Positions 37,783 to 47,906 of a stretch of 64,000 nucleotides of DNA are shown piece by piece; the stretch's first letter is position 1; each line of letters opens with the position of its first letter. The notes under the pieces are model-generated. The model was not told where the DNA came from. It made no database searches and saw nothing but the letters and a program-made list of their open reading frames with translations. A program made the translations under genes and the position numbers. Source of the DNA: Methyloceanibacter sp. wino2 (GTDB taxonomy: Bacteria > Pseudomonadota > Alphaproteobacteria > Rhizobiales > Methyloligellaceae); assembly GCF_003071365.1 (NCBI RefSeq), contig NZ_CP028960.1:558001-622000 (forward strand). Reading direction: 5' to 3'.

Positions 37783-39498
37783 ATGTCGCCGTCTCCTGCG
37801 CCCTCTGCCAAAGAAATCGTCGCGCGCCAGACGCTATGCCGGGGTCTGTTCGACTGGTGCCTGGGGCACGCAGAAGCATGTCTGAAGGACCAAGACGATG
37901 ACGCGGCCGTCAACTGGCTGCACGTTGCGGCCAACTTGGCGAGTGCCTTCGGTTTTGGCCAACTGACCTCGTCGCGGCTCGAGAACGCGGCCCTCCAGAT
38001 CGCCGCACGACTTGGCGCTGCCCCGGAGGAGCGTCCGGCCGCCAACTCCGAACCTCGGCGATGGCTTCACGTCCTGTCGATCGCTTACGCCGTCGGCGGC
38101 CATACGGCGCTGCTGCACCGGTGGATCGAAAACGACGACAGCGGAGATGAACACCATCTGGCGCTGACCTCCATGGACGCGCTTGCTCTTCCTGAATTGA
38201 AAGCCGCGGTCGAACGAAGCGGCGGAACGGTAACGGCGCTTGGCGGCATTCCGTCACTGCGCGAAAGGGCTCGAGTGCTGCGGGAGCTTGCTTCACGCGA
38301 GGCAGACCGTGTCGTGCTGCATACCCATATGTGGGACGTCGTCCCGACAGTCGCGTTCGGCGTTGCCGGCGGGCCGCCGGTTCTGCTGTTGAACCATGCG
38401 GACCACGTGTTCTGGGTCGGCGCCTCCATTGCCGACCTCGTGGTCAACGTTCGCCAGGCCAGCGTGGACTTGGCGCGCCGCAATCGCGGCGTGGACAGGA
38501 ATTTTCTGTTTCGCATTCCGCTGCCGAGCCCGCGCGACCCGTCGATCATGGCGCAGGATCGCCAAGCGGTGCGTGCCCGCTTGGGCATTCCCGAAACGGC
38601 CATCGTCTTCGTGACCGTTGGCGCGGCATACAAATACAAAGCGCTCGGCGATCTCGATTTTCTGGCGATGGTGCGAGCGCTTTTGAGCACGCTGCCGGCC
38701 GCGTATCTCGTGGCGGTCGGACCGAGCGCCGAGGACGACGACTGGGACGCCGCCGTGGAAGCGCTCGGGGACCGTCTGATCCCCGTGGGCGTTCAGCACG
38801 ACGTGGCCGCATACCACGCCGCCGCGGACATCTATCTCGAAGGCTTTCCCTTCGACTCGCATACCGCCTTGCTGGAAGCCGCTGTCTCCGGGCTGCCGGT
38901 GGTGCGGATCCCCGCCTGCGTGGTGCCGCCCTTTTCCGCGCACGATTTCCCTCTCTCGGAGGTGCCCCAACCCGCCGATGTCGAAGCTTATCTGGCCCAG
39001 GCCATCTCACTGGCGAAGTCGGACACGTTGCGCGCTTCGACCGAGGCGAAGCTTCACGAGGCGGTCGTCGGACTTCAGTGCGGACCGGCTTGGCGGCAAC
39101 GGCTGCGAGAACTCAAAGAGGCCGCGCCTGGCCGGCACGCTATTTACGAACCGCATCCCGTCGATGTGGATCGCGACCTCGCCGACTTCTGGACGGCGTT
39201 CCGGATGCGCGTCAATCGGAGGGATCCCCTGAAATACGTTCTGAAGCTGGCCGCGGAGGCAAACCTCGACACCGGCGCGGAGGTGATCTTCGAAGAGTAC
39301 CGACGGATCATCGGCCGCAAAGACGCCGAGGCCCGAAACTTGCGCGCGCACCTCGCCGCTCTGGAGGACGAGGCAGAAAAGGTGAGCGAAGAGCTGGCGG
39401 AGAAGCAACGCCTGTCCGAGAAACTCCGCTCCATCCAGGAAAGCTCTTCCTGGCGCCTCACGTCACCGCTACGCGCAATACGGCGGATGTTTTCCTGA
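37783..39498 (+). CDS. GT-B type glycosyltransferase with C-terminal coiled coil
   Basis: 571 residues. The N-terminal 90 are helical, then a GT-B Rossmann domain (ADRVVLHTHMWDVVPTVAFG, VLLLNHADHVFWVGASIADL), and the nucleotide-sugar half IPETAIVFVTVGAAYKYKAL, VQHDVAAYHAAADIYLEGFP and SHTALLEAAVSGLPVVRIPA, where His and Glu match the donor-binding EX7E-like region. Residues about 505-555 form a charged coiled coil ending near SSSWRLTSPLRAIRRMF, a tail common to glycan-cluster transferases. With PseC-like and PseH-like neighbours it likely attaches a modified sugar to a cell-surface or flagellar target. Confidence 0.85.
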   Translation: MSPSPAPSAKEIVARQTLCRGLFDWCLGHAEACLKDQDDDAAVNWLHVAANLASAFGFGQLTSSRLENAALQIAARLGAAPEERPAANSEPRRWLHVLSIAYAVGGHTALLHRWIENDDSGDEHHLALTSMDALALPELKAAVERSGGTVTALGGIPSLRERARVLRELASREADRVVLHTHMWDVVPTVAFGVAGGPPVLLLNHADHVFWVGASIADLVVNVRQASVDLARRNRGVDRNFLFRIPLPSPRDPSIMAQDRQAVRARLGIPETAIVFVTVGAAYKYKALGDLDFLAMVRALLSTLPAAYLVAVGPSAEDDDWDAAVEALGDRLIPVGVQHDVAAYHAAADIYLEGFPFDSHTALLEAAVSGLPVVRIPACVVPPFSAHDFPLSEVPQPADVEAYLAQAISLAKSDTLRASTEAKLHEAVVGLQCGPAWRQRLRELKEAAPGRHAIYEPHPVDVDRDLADFWTAFRMRVNRRDPLKYVLKLAAEANLDTGAEVIFEEYRRIIGRKDAEARNLRAHLAALEDEAEKVSEELAEKQRLSEKLRSIQESSSWRLTSPLRAIRRMFS

Positions 39499-39534
39499 CC
39501 GGGCGATTGGGGCTCGTCGGCGAAGGGCGGAGAG

Positions 39535-39610
<76 letters not shown>

Positions 39611-39767
39611 GTGCCTACTGTCAGGCTGGACGCGATGGGCCGCTTGGCAAGAATTGCATGCAAGGCCCTATCCCGTAAGGCCCTGGCTTATAGGCAATCG
39701 GCCGGGCTCTGTCGAGACCGGACTTCGCGGGTTTTTGCCTCCGCGTGTGCCCGGCAAAAGCGCCGGC

Positions 39768-39980
39768 TTAGTCTTCGTCCCAGCCGGCGGGCGGCTCGGG
39801 ATAGGCCTCCTCGGCCGGGTCTCCGGGAACCGCATAGGCGCCCTTGAGCCAGCGCCCGAGATCGAGCTCCGCGCAGCGCTTCGAGCAGAAGGGACGATGG
39901 GCCTTGACTGTCGGCTTGCGGCAGATCGGGCAGCGCGCGACCGCCTTTTGCGCCGCTTTGCTGTCCCGGCCGGCGGTCAC
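39768..39980 (-). CDS. DNA gyrase inhibitor YacG
   Basis: 70 residues from GTG, overlapping the maf stop as GTGA. The zinc ribbon is complete: C17PIC20 and F-C32-SKRC36 in CPICRKPTV and [15 protein letters not shown]. YacG binds GyrB and blocks DNA binding; the acidic, Pro-rich tail ends EPPAGWDED. Translated with maf and infA. Confidence 0.9.
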   Translation of the reverse strand: MTAGRDSKAAQKAVARCPICRKPTVKAHRPFCSKRCAELDLGRWLKGAYAVPGDPAEEAYPEPPAGWDED

Positions 39981-40777
39981 TCGGAGTCGACCTCGGCCTT
40001 GGCCAGCCACAGTAGCGCGACCGGATAGCCCTCGCCCGCCAGCATGCTGACCGTCTCGGTCAGCGGCAGCCCCACCACATTCGTGTAGGAGCCCACCAGT
40101 TTGATGACGAAGGCCCCGGCAATGCCCTGAATGGCATAGCCGCCCGCCTTGCCGCGCCATTCGCCGCTGGCGAGATAGGCGCCGATCTCCTGGTCGGTGA
40201 TGTTGCGGAAGCGCACGCGGGTCTCGACCACGCGCTCGCGCCACCGCCCCTCGGGCGTTACCATGGTCACCGCCGTGTAGACGCGATGGGCGCGGCCGCG
40301 CAGAAGCCGCAGCATGTCCGCCGCCTCGTTCTCGAGCTCGGCCTTGCCGAGCACGCGCCGGCCGACGGCCACAACCGTATCGGCGGCGATCAGGAAACAC
40401 TTGGCGAGTTCCGGCTCGTTCTTGACGAGCTTCAGCGCAGCCTCGGCCTTGGCCTTGGCCAGCCGCCGCACGATCTGACGCGGCACTTCGCCCTTCGACA
40501 CGCTCTCGTCGACCGATGACGGGCGCAGCGCATCCGGCGCAAGCCCTGCCTGTTCGAGCAGCTGCAAACGGCGCGGCGACGCGGAGGCGAGCACGAGTTT
40601 AGGCCGAAAGCTGGAGCCCGGCTTCGGCGCGCGGCGGCGCGTCGGCCGCTTCGGCGCCTTGATCTTACCCGGCACAGCGGCGGCCACGGGCTCCGACTCG
40701 GCTGGCGCCGGCGTGCTCCGTTTCAGCCCGAGCTTGCTACTTAAACCGGTAAGTGATCCGACCTTTAGTGAGATCAT
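39977..40777 (-). CDS. Maf-like nucleotide pyrophosphatase
   Basis: 266 residues as drawn from ATG 40777, which overlaps infA by 41 bp. The Maf core begins at about residue 59, [20 protein letters not shown], with [34 protein letters not shown] and [16 protein letters not shown]; these are the NTP-binding and catalytic segments (Asp in AADTVV). The 55-residue Pro/Lys/Arg-rich lead-in is unlike the family and may not be translated from this start. Maf proteins hydrolyse non-canonical or modified nucleoside triphosphates such as dTTP/UTP analogues to monophosphates. Confidence 0.88.
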   Translation of the reverse strand: MISLKVGSLTGLSSKLGLKRSTPAPAESEPVAAAVPGKIKAPKRPTRRRAPKPGSSFRPKLVLASASPRRLQLLEQAGLAPDALRPSSVDESVSKGEVPRQIVRRLAKAKAEAALKLVKNEPELAKCFLIAADTVVAVGRRVLGKAELENEAADMLRLLRGRAHRVYTAVTMVTPEGRWRERVVETRVRFRNITDQEIGAYLASGEWRGKAGGYAIQGIAGAFVIKLVGSYTNVVGLPLTETVSMLAGEGYPVALLWLAKAEVDSE

Positions 40778-40955
40778 AAGGGGTCATCTCGACCAAAACT
40801 TTGTCACCAGCAAGCACCCTAATCCGGTTCTTGCGCATACGTCCCGCCGTGTGGGCGATAATCTCGTGTTCGTTCTCGAGTTTCACCCTGAAAGTGGCAT
40901 TCGGGAGGAGTTCGGTGACCACCCCCGGAAATTCGAGCATTTCTTCCTTCGCCAT
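40737..40955 (-). CDS. Translation initiation factor IF-1
   Basis: 72 residues, full length, almost wholly the OB-fold: [60 protein letters not shown] and the terminal GRITYRF. It binds the ribosomal A site during initiation. First gene of the infA-maf-yacG cluster. Confidence 0.98.
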   Translation of the reverse strand: MAKEEMLEFPGVVTELLPNATFRVKLENEHEIIAHTAGRMRKNRIRVLAGDKVLVEMTPYDLTKGRITYRFK

Positions 40956-41185
40956 AAGGCTCCTTCCGCATCCTTGAATTGCCGCGGAGAATGGTCGCGT
41001 GGGACGCTAAAATCAAGGAGGATTCCGGGATTTGTCTGGTCCGGTCAGGACTGTCCGCCAGCAATCATCGGCGCGTGCGGTCAACGCGATGTCGTATACA
41101 ATCGCCAATCTTCTTACCGTACGGGCTTGCCCTAAGGCTTGGCGCCGTGCGGCCAACGGCGACGGCTTAGCGAGTGGAGCACACC

Positions 41186-41458
41186 ATGCTTTTTGTTTGC
41201 TATGTGACGATCGATCCCGACGCGCGCGATGAGAGCTTGGCGCGATTCATGGAGAACGGCGTGGTCGAACCCTCAGGCGTGAAGCTGCTCGGCGCGTGGA
41301 TATCGCTCACGCAGCAGGAAACCTGGAGCATCTTCGAATCAGACAGCGCCGAAGCGATCATGGCCCTGTTCGACCCCTGGACGGATCTCAACGTGCACCA
41401 GATCGCCCCGGTCATGGATTTCGATGGCTTGAAGAAATTCCTCGAATCGAAGGGATAG
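41186..41458 (+). CDS. DUF3303-like small protein
   Basis: 90 residues, from ATG 41186 after GGAG. A compact alpha/beta ferredoxin-like chain: MLFVCYVTIDPDARDESLAR, VKLLGAWISLTQQETWSIFE, DLNVHQIAPVMDFDGLKKFL. These follow the DUF3303 pattern, whose members resemble dimeric alpha/beta-barrel proteins. No catalytic residues are evident and no close neighbours on its strand. Confidence 0.7.
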   Translation: MLFVCYVTIDPDARDESLARFMENGVVEPSGVKLLGAWISLTQQETWSIFESDSAEAIMALFDPWTDLNVHQIAPVMDFDGLKKFLESKG

Positions 41459-41494
41459 CGGGTACGGCACGGGCTCTGGGCCAACGGCTCCTTT

Positions 41495-44400
41495 TTACCA
41501 AGCCACGCGCATGCCGGCCTTGCCGCCGAGGCCTTGCACGTCCTCGCCGAAGGTGTAGTCGACCTTGGCGAACACGGCGGTGGTCTGGGAGAAGTTGAAC
41601 AGGTTCACGCCGGCCGAGAACTCGCCCCAGACGTCGTCCAGATCGTCCTGGAACTGGAAGGTCGTGCCGGAGGACACCAGCGTCGCCGCATTGTCTTCCG
41701 AGAGGTTGCCCCACAGGCTCGCGATCAGGAACGGCTCCATCATGGTGCCTTCCCAGGCTTCCGTGGTGGTGCCGACACGCCCGCCGATCCGGCCTCTGAC
41801 GTTGGCATCGTCGGAGAAGCTGACCTTGTTGCCGCCCACGTTGAAGCCGTCGATATCGGCCCAGGCGATCTCGATCGTCGCCAGCGGCTCGAAGAAGGCC
41901 CCGCCGGTGAATGAACCGAAGCGGTAGCCGGCGTCGGTTCTGAGGCCCACCGTGGTGGCGTTCAGGCTGTCGGGGAAGCCCAGATTCGGCGTGTCGATCT
42001 CATAGAGATGCACGTTCAGCAGCGTATCGACGAAGAGACCGTCCTTGAGATAGGTGGCATACGCTCCCACCTGGCCGCCGGAGAAGTTGAAACTGTCGGC
42101 GAGGCTGTCGTAGTCGAGGCCGGCGCCGACGAAGCCGCCGAGCACGCCGAAGACCAGCACATCGCCTTCCGAGAGCACATCGTATCTGCCCATGTCGACG
42201 CCCATCTGCAGGTCGACCGTGGAGAGCTCGTTGTCGAGGTCGTAGTCGTAATTGCGCCCATAGGCCGAGGTGGTGGCCGAACCGTTGCGATCCAGACGCG
42301 AGCCGCCGCCCTTGATCCAGACGCCGGGCGTCAGGCCATTTGACGAAGGTTCGCTCATGGACTTGGCGCCGGCGTCATAGGCCGGGGCCCCGCCCCCGTT
42401 CAGCACCACCCGCAAATCCGCCGTCCTGTCGAACCAGGTGCTCGAGGTCTCGTGCCACAGATCCTGGGCCGCGGTCAGCAGCTTCGGCAGCATATGAGCG
42501 GACGCGCCCGCAAAGCTGCGCAGCTCCCAATATCCGGAGCCTGTCGGCACGAAATAGAGGTCGTAGTCGAACAGCCCCGTATCGATGGGTCCGTCCGCCA
42601 TCACGAAGTTGCCTGCCTTCGGGGTCTGACCCTCCACGAACACGACCGGGATGCCTTGCGAATTGAAGACGCCCGGCAGGGTGCTGGTATTGTTGACCAT
42701 CACCTTGGTCACGCCCGACACGTCGCCGTCGACGATGAAGTTGTCCGCCTTCGAGCCGGCCCCGCGCAAGGACGCATCCACAGCCAGGTACCCGCCGCCT
42801 TCGAATTTGAGATCCGCAGACCCCGGCGTGTTGGCGAGGGTGAATGTGTCCCCCACCCCGCCGTCGACCAGCGAGATCGTGCCGCCGTTGTTCTTGAAGG
42901 TCTCCAGCCCCCGGAAGCCGCTCGACTCACGCTTGGAGGCATTCGTCGCGGCCAGCACAGTGGCGCCGGTCTGGTTCGAGAACACATCCTCGCCGCCGCC
43001 GAACAGAGACGTCTTCTTCGTCTCGAAGACACCGCCCGCCCGGTTCACGAAGCGGTCATTCTGTTCCGTCAGATCCACGAAGCCCGTGATCGTTCCGGCG
43101 TTGAAGATGTCGGCGTTGCCGAGACCCTTCACGTCGATGGCCAGATGAGACTGCGCCCCGATCTCGCCCGTATTGGTGATCGTCGTCTTATTGCCGACGT
43201 AGTAGCTATACGAATAGACGCCCACATTGCGCGGGCCGCCCTCCGCATACACCGAGCCGGAATTGTTGATCGAGATGGGCGCGTTCGGGCCGATCGCGAG
43301 CGTGATGATGCCGATGGCATAGTTGTAAGGACCGCCGGTCGTGTCGGTGATCTTTGCGTGGATATCGCCGCTATTGGTGACCGAGATCGGCGTGAAGCCC
43401 GGGTCCACCTCGGCTGTCGGCGTAACGACGGCCTGCAGACCCACGGCCTGCTCGCGCGCCCGAACCGTGACCATCGCCTGGTTGTCGATCGTGATCGCGC
43501 TGTTCGGGCTGATGCTGAACGCGTTGATGCCGTAGGCATAGCTGTTCGCGCCCGTGGCGCGGGCATCGATTGCACCCTTGTTGGTAATGGCGATCGGGCC
43601 TAGGCCAATCACGCCATTGGACGTCGCATATATGCCGGTTGCCCGACCGGAAGGTCCGGTGTCCAGAACCGTAAGCTCACCGCTGTTGAGGATGGTCAGT
43701 GGACTATCCGACGTGGCGGTGGGAGCGGCTGTCGACCCCCCAACGCGGCCAAAGATACCGACCGTCTGCCCTTGTCCTGTCGCGTCGATCGCCGCCGTGT
43801 TGCTCACCGACACCGTGCTCTCGTTGCCGCTGCTCTCCACGTCGATGCCAATTGCCGTCGGACCGTTCACGGCGATCGGGCCGCCATTCACGATCGTGAT
43901 CGGGCTGCGGGAGCCACCAGTCGTGGCGTAGATGCCGCGTGCAACGTCGCCATCGGCGGTGATACCGCCACTGTTGTAAACGTCGATTGGCGCATCATCG
44001 CCCGTGTTTTGAGCAAGGATACCGGAGGCGTAACCTTGGGTCGTCGTCGCGTTGATATCGCCGCTGTTGTCGATGCTAATGCGTTGCCCGGCCGGTCCGA
44101 ACTGCGCAAAAATGCCGCTCGCGACGCCCCGTCCGCTTACCGTGATATCGCCGCTATTCGTGATGTCAAAAAAACCTGCCACGGCCTGCGCGAAGATGCC
44201 GACGCCCGAGTTGTTTGCGGAAGTCACCGTGAGATCACCGCTATTGTCGAGGATGAGCCCAACCGCCCCCTGAAAGTTAAATCCGGTGGCGGGTTGTGAA
44301 CCGGCGCTCACGATCATGTCGCCGCTATTCGAGATGCGCGCCGGAACTTGGCTCGTACCCGACACGCTCATCCCGCTGGCGCCATCCGCGCCCGTGACGA

Positions 44401-44980
44401 TGAGTGTTCCACTGTTGTCGACAATCAGGGCGTTGTCCGGACTGCTCGTCACCACGCTAAGGGCCGTGGCATTGTCGCCCGAAACCGTGATGGCACCGCT
44501 ATTGGTGAGGCTGATGTCGCTATTGGTCCCTGCAGTGGAGGCAAAAATGCCAACAGAGTCCAAGGTGGGATGGATACTGGTTAGCGGCCCACTGTTGTCG
44601 ATGGTGATGCTTCGGCCATCACCATTGGTGGTGAGATTGATAACAGTGCCGCCCGCAGTGGTACGGTATTCGGTCGGCGCGCAGACGATGGCGTCGCCAG
44701 GTGTTGTAACGTCGATCGGGCCGGGCGGCGGGTTTCCGGTCAGGCAGTCGACCTGCGCCTGTGCCGGCGTAGGAGCGGCAACGGGCGCGAATACAGCGAC
44801 GGCCGCGAGCGCCGTGCCCAGAAGCAGCGTTCGGCGATCGAACGACTGTCTGGTGATCAGTTTGCTGATCGGTCTTTGTGAAAATGTTCGGAGCGCCGAA
44901 TCCGACCTCTCCGTACTGCGCGGATCAGAAGCCCCACGCCTTACCAACGCACGCCGTTTACGCCGATCCCATCGCGACAT
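41495..44980 (-). CDS. Autotransporter (type V secretion) outer membrane beta-barrel protein
   Basis: 1161 residues. An extended signal region (about 40-75, LLLGTALAAVAVFAPVAAPT) leads into a passenger of some 20 imperfect repeats of about 20-28 residues built on I-x-NSG-x-I and A-x-GI-x-A (for example SLTNSGAITVSGDNATALSV), a right-handed beta-helix. The last 280 residues, after WFDRTADLRVVLNGG, form the translocator barrel and finish GKAGMRVAW with the expected C-terminal aromatic. No protease or catalytic motif stands out, so an adhesin-like surface role is a guess. The ribosome site GGGAG before ATG 44980 is good. Confidence 0.92.
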   Translation of the reverse strand: MSRWDRRKRRALVRRGASDPRSTERSDSALRTFSQRPISKLITRQSFDRRTLLLGTALAAVAVFAPVAAPTPAQAQVDCLTGNPPPGPIDVTTPGDAIVCAPTEYRTTAGGTVINLTTNGDGRSITIDNSGPLTSIHPTLDSVGIFASTAGTNSDISLTNSGAITVSGDNATALSVVTSSPDNALIVDNSGTLIVTGADGASGMSVSGTSQVPARISNSGDMIVSAGSQPATGFNFQGAVGLILDNSGDLTVTSANNSGVGIFAQAVAGFFDITNSGDITVSGRGVASGIFAQFGPAGQRISIDNSGDINATTTQGYASGILAQNTGDDAPIDVYNSGGITADGDVARGIYATTGGSRSPITIVNGGPIAVNGPTAIGIDVESSGNESTVSVSNTAAIDATGQGQTVGIFGRVGGSTAAPTATSDSPLTILNSGELTVLDTGPSGRATGIYATSNGVIGLGPIAITNKGAIDARATGANSYAYGINAFSISPNSAITIDNQAMVTVRAREQAVGLQAVVTPTAEVDPGFTPISVTNSGDIHAKITDTTGGPYNYAIGIITLAIGPNAPISINNSGSVYAEGGPRNVGVYSYSYYVGNKTTITNTGEIGAQSHLAIDVKGLGNADIFNAGTITGFVDLTEQNDRFVNRAGGVFETKKTSLFGGGEDVFSNQTGATVLAATNASKRESSGFRGLETFKNNGGTISLVDGGVGDTFTLANTPGSADLKFEGGGYLAVDASLRGAGSKADNFIVDGDVSGVTKVMVNNTSTLPGVFNSQGIPVVFVEGQTPKAGNFVMADGPIDTGLFDYDLYFVPTGSGYWELRSFAGASAHMLPKLLTAAQDLWHETSSTWFDRTADLRVVLNGGGAPAYDAGAKSMSEPSSNGLTPGVWIKGGGSRLDRNGSATTSAYGRNYDYDLDNELSTVDLQMGVDMGRYDVLSEGDVLVFGVLGGFVGAGLDYDSLADSFNFSGGQVGAYATYLKDGLFVDTLLNVHLYEIDTPNLGFPDSLNATTVGLRTDAGYRFGSFTGGAFFEPLATIEIAWADIDGFNVGGNKVSFSDDANVRGRIGGRVGTTTEAWEGTMMEPFLIASLWGNLSEDNAATLVSSGTTFQFQDDLDDVWGEFSAGVNLFNFSQTTAVFAKVDYTFGEDVQGLGGKAGMRVAW

Positions 44981-45373
44981 CCCGCTCTCCCTCGGTCAGT
45001 CAGCACCGCACGTCACACTTGCGTCTATGTGATGCAAAGCCTGGGTGAGTCGTTGCACGGCAGCTAGTGCAAATGAGCAACAGTCGAAAAAAAGCTAAAC
45101 AATACGGGCGCAGATTAGAAAGGTGTACGTGTACGGACGAACTTCCGATAGGCCTGCCCCATAACCGCTGTACGTGTCGCAAGGTCGGCCAGGTGCCCGC
45201 CCAAGACCAAGATCCAGCAAGATCCAGAATGGCCGTTGCCGGTCGCAAGCCTCACGACATGCCGCGCGCACATTCCTGCCGCCGCTTATCCATGGCGGCG
45301 CGCGGGGTACGATAGTGTCTCGGATGTTCTCTAGGCCGGCTATGCGCCGAGGGCAGCGCACAATGCGTGGGAC
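44981..45373. other. Intergenic region between dnaG end and the autotransporter start
   Basis: No credible gene. It should contain the autotransporter promoter. Confidence 0.35.
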
Positions 45374-47275
45374 TCAGCCCTGCCGGCGGCGGCCTTTGGC
45401 GGGGGGCGCGCTTTTTAGGCGCGCGAGCATGTCCTGAAAACGCTGCTTCGCGTCGCGCATGGCCGCGTCGTCCGTGTCCTGCTTGAGGCCGACGCTCGCC
45501 ACTTCCTGCTGCAGAACGGCAAAGCGTTCGAACTCGGCTTCGGACATGTCGGCGATGACCTCGGCGCTCTCGGCGATCTCACGGCTGAGCGTCGGCAGCG
45601 CGCGCCAGCGATAGAGCATGTCCGTGAACTGCTCCTCCACCTCGTCGCGCGGCATATCGGGTTTCAGGAAGGCGTGCCGCGCATGATGGCTTTCCAAGAA
45701 CAGCCGGTCCAGCAGTTCCCCGTTGGATCCGTCGCGCAGTTTCGCGATCAACGCGTCGCGCGAAATGGCATGGTCATCGTGGATCGCTTTCGTGGCGGCG
45801 GCGAGCAACGCGGCAAGCTTCTTGTCCGTTACATCCACGCTCGCGATCTCTTCGGCGTACTGATCGAGCAGCCAAGGATGGTTCACGAGCGCCAGCGCAA
45901 CAATCGTACCGAACCCATAGGCGGTTGGCGGCGGCAGCGCCTCGCGGCGGGCGGGCTTCGCTCCGTTTCTCTTGCCGGGCCCACCGTTTCTGCCGGACCG
46001 AGGCTGCGGCCGCCACAGTTCGAACAGCCTGTTCTTGATCTCGCGGCGATAGTGCTCGCGGACACGCACATTCTCGATCTCGTTCAGCAGCGCCTCGAGC
46101 CGCGCTTCAAAGGCGGCGCGCCGCTCCGGCGTATCGATGGCGCCGGCGCGCATCTCCCGGCGCCAGGCCATGTCGATCAGCGGCATGGCGTTCTTGAGAT
46201 AGGCCGAGAAGGCGGACGGCCCGGCGCTGCGAACGAGATCGTCCGGGTCCTGGCCCTGGGGCAGGAAGGCAAACCGGAACGAATGGCCTTCGCGCAGCAC
46301 GGGCAGCATTCGATCCACGGCCCTCGCCGCGGCGGCCTCGCCTGCCCGGTCGCCGTCGAAGCAGATCACGGGCTCGGGCGCGAGCTGCCACAGCTGCTCC
46401 ATCTGCCGCGCCGTGAAGGCCGTGCCAAGCGTCGCCACCGCGTTCTTGAAACCCGCCTGGTGCAGCGCGATCACGTCCATATAACCTTCCGTGACGATCA
46501 ACTCGCCCTTGTCGAAGGCGGAACCGCGCGCGCGGGCGAAGTTGAACACTTGGGAGCCCTTGTCGAATAGTCGCGTCTCCGGCGAGTTCAGATATTTCGG
46601 CTGCGCATCTGGAGCGAGCGCGCGGGCCCCGAATGCGATGACACGCGACTTCACGTCGAGAATCGGGATCGTCAGCCGGTCGCGGAAACGGTCGTAGGTG
46701 GGACGCCCGTCGTCCGGCTTGATGATCAGCCCGGCATCGAGAAGCTGCGCCTCGCTGAAGCCTTTTTGCAGCAGCGCGTTCTTGAGCGTGTCGCGTCCTC
46801 CGGGTGCATAGCCGATGCGGAACTCGGCGATGGTCTCTCGGCTCAGCCCGCGCCCCTCGGCATAGGTGAGCGCGTCGCGCCCTGTGCCCGACCGCAACGC
46901 CTGCTCGAAGAACTTGGCGGCGGCTTCGAGCGCGTCCATGAGCCCGAGCCGCTCCTTGACCGTGCGCTCGTATTGGGGATCGGGCGCCGGCATCGGCACG
47001 CCCGCCTCCCCCGCCAGCCGCTCCACGGCTTCGGGAAAACTTAAACCTTCCGTCTCCATGACGAAGCGGAAGATGTCGCCATGCCGGCCGGACGAGAAGC
47101 AGTGATAAAAGCCTTTCTGATCGTTCACGGTGAAGGACGGGGTCTTCTCCTTGTTGAAGGGAGACAGCCCCTTGAACTCACGCCCGGCGCGCTTGAGCTG
47201 CACGCGGCGCGACACGACCTGGCTCACAGGGAGCCGGGCACGGACCTCATCCAAGAACGAATCGGAGAACTTCAT
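45374..47275 (-). CDS. DNA primase DnaG (zinc-ligand-poor)
   Basis: 633 residues; start chosen at ATG 47275, where family homology begins (MKFSDSFLDEVRARLPVSQV). It lays RNA primers at the replication fork. The N-terminal zinc-domain segment reads GLSPFNKEKTPSFTV and YHCFSSG; only Cys59 of the usual Cys/His/Cys/Cys set remains (Ser38, Asn41 and Ser62 replace the others). The Toprim core is intact: ELIVTEGYMDVIALHQAGFK and EPVICFDGDRAGEAAA. The C-terminal half contains the DnaB-interacting helical domain. rpoD, a common downstream neighbour, lies about 38 kb away on the same strand. Confidence 0.96.
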   Translation of the reverse strand: MKFSDSFLDEVRARLPVSQVVSRRVQLKRAGREFKGLSPFNKEKTPSFTVNDQKGFYHCFSSGRHGDIFRFVMETEGLSFPEAVERLAGEAGVPMPAPDPQYERTVKERLGLMDALEAAAKFFEQALRSGTGRDALTYAEGRGLSRETIAEFRIGYAPGGRDTLKNALLQKGFSEAQLLDAGLIIKPDDGRPTYDRFRDRLTIPILDVKSRVIAFGARALAPDAQPKYLNSPETRLFDKGSQVFNFARARGSAFDKGELIVTEGYMDVIALHQAGFKNAVATLGTAFTARQMEQLWQLAPEPVICFDGDRAGEAAAARAVDRMLPVLREGHSFRFAFLPQGQDPDDLVRSAGPSAFSAYLKNAMPLIDMAWRREMRAGAIDTPERRAAFEARLEALLNEIENVRVREHYRREIKNRLFELWRPQPRSGRNGGPGKRNGAKPARREALPPPTAYGFGTIVALALVNHPWLLDQYAEEIASVDVTDKKLAALLAAATKAIHDDHAISRDALIAKLRDGSNGELLDRLFLESHHARHAFLKPDMPRDEVEEQFTDMLYRWRALPTLSREIAESAEVIADMSEAEFERFAVLQQEVASVGLKQDTDDAAMRDAKQRFQDMLARLKSAPPAKGRRRQG

Positions 47276-47425
47276 TTCAACGACAGTGGGCTTATCGGCG
47301 CGCCGAAGCGCGGTGCGATTCTCAATCTTCAACACTATCCACTGTTTGGAACAAAAGAGAAACGGTGGGATCGGCCGATCCCGGCGGGCACTGCGCCGCC
47401 AAAGGGGCGGTCTGCCCGGAATGGG

Positions 47426-47872
47426 TCACCCCTGCCGGGCGCGCAACCGCCCCGCCATCTTGAGGCCATCGCGCATGTTGAGTCCAAGAAGCGTGATGTT
47501 CACTGCGCCAGCCACGAGTTCGACCGCTTGCACCAGATAGAAGACGGCATCGAACTCTCCGGCGCGCGCCTTGAAGGCGAGAAAAAGCGCCGCCGGGATC
47601 AAGACCAGGATGCCGTTCGCGGCAATGAGCGGCATCCGTTTGATCTTCCGGCCGATCAACCCGGCTCGGCGCCCATGCGCCAGGGCAAAGCCCGATCCTC
47701 CCGCAGCGGCAAGGGCCGGAATCAGCAGGAGAAAGCCCCACGGTATGGCCGTCTTGACGGCGGTCACGGCCGCTTCGGACGCGAATAGCTCGCTGAAGGC
47801 CGTTGAGAGCCAGAAGGTCGCAATCGTCGCGAGCGCGACCGCGCCCGCGACTGGATGAAGGATCTTAAGCAT
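47426..47872 (-). CDS. Four-helix membrane protein of the MarR-controlled operon
   Basis: 148 residues with helices near 5-24, 43-62, 82-100 and 110-130 (IPWGFLLLIPALAAAGGSGF, LIAANGILVLIPAALFLAFK). It lies 34 bp behind the monooxygenase-like gene on the same strand. I do not recognise its function; short proteins of this kind often accompany quinone- or haem-related enzymes. Confidence 0.75.
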   Translation of the reverse strand: MLKILHPVAGAVALATIATFWLSTAFSELFASEAAVTAVKTAIPWGFLLLIPALAAAGGSGFALAHGRRAGLIGRKIKRMPLIAANGILVLIPAALFLAFKARAGEFDAVFYLVQAVELVAGAVNITLLGLNMRDGLKMAGRLRARQG

Positions 47873-47906
47873 CACCACACTCTCCGTTCCGGGGCGTTCG
47901 CGGCCG

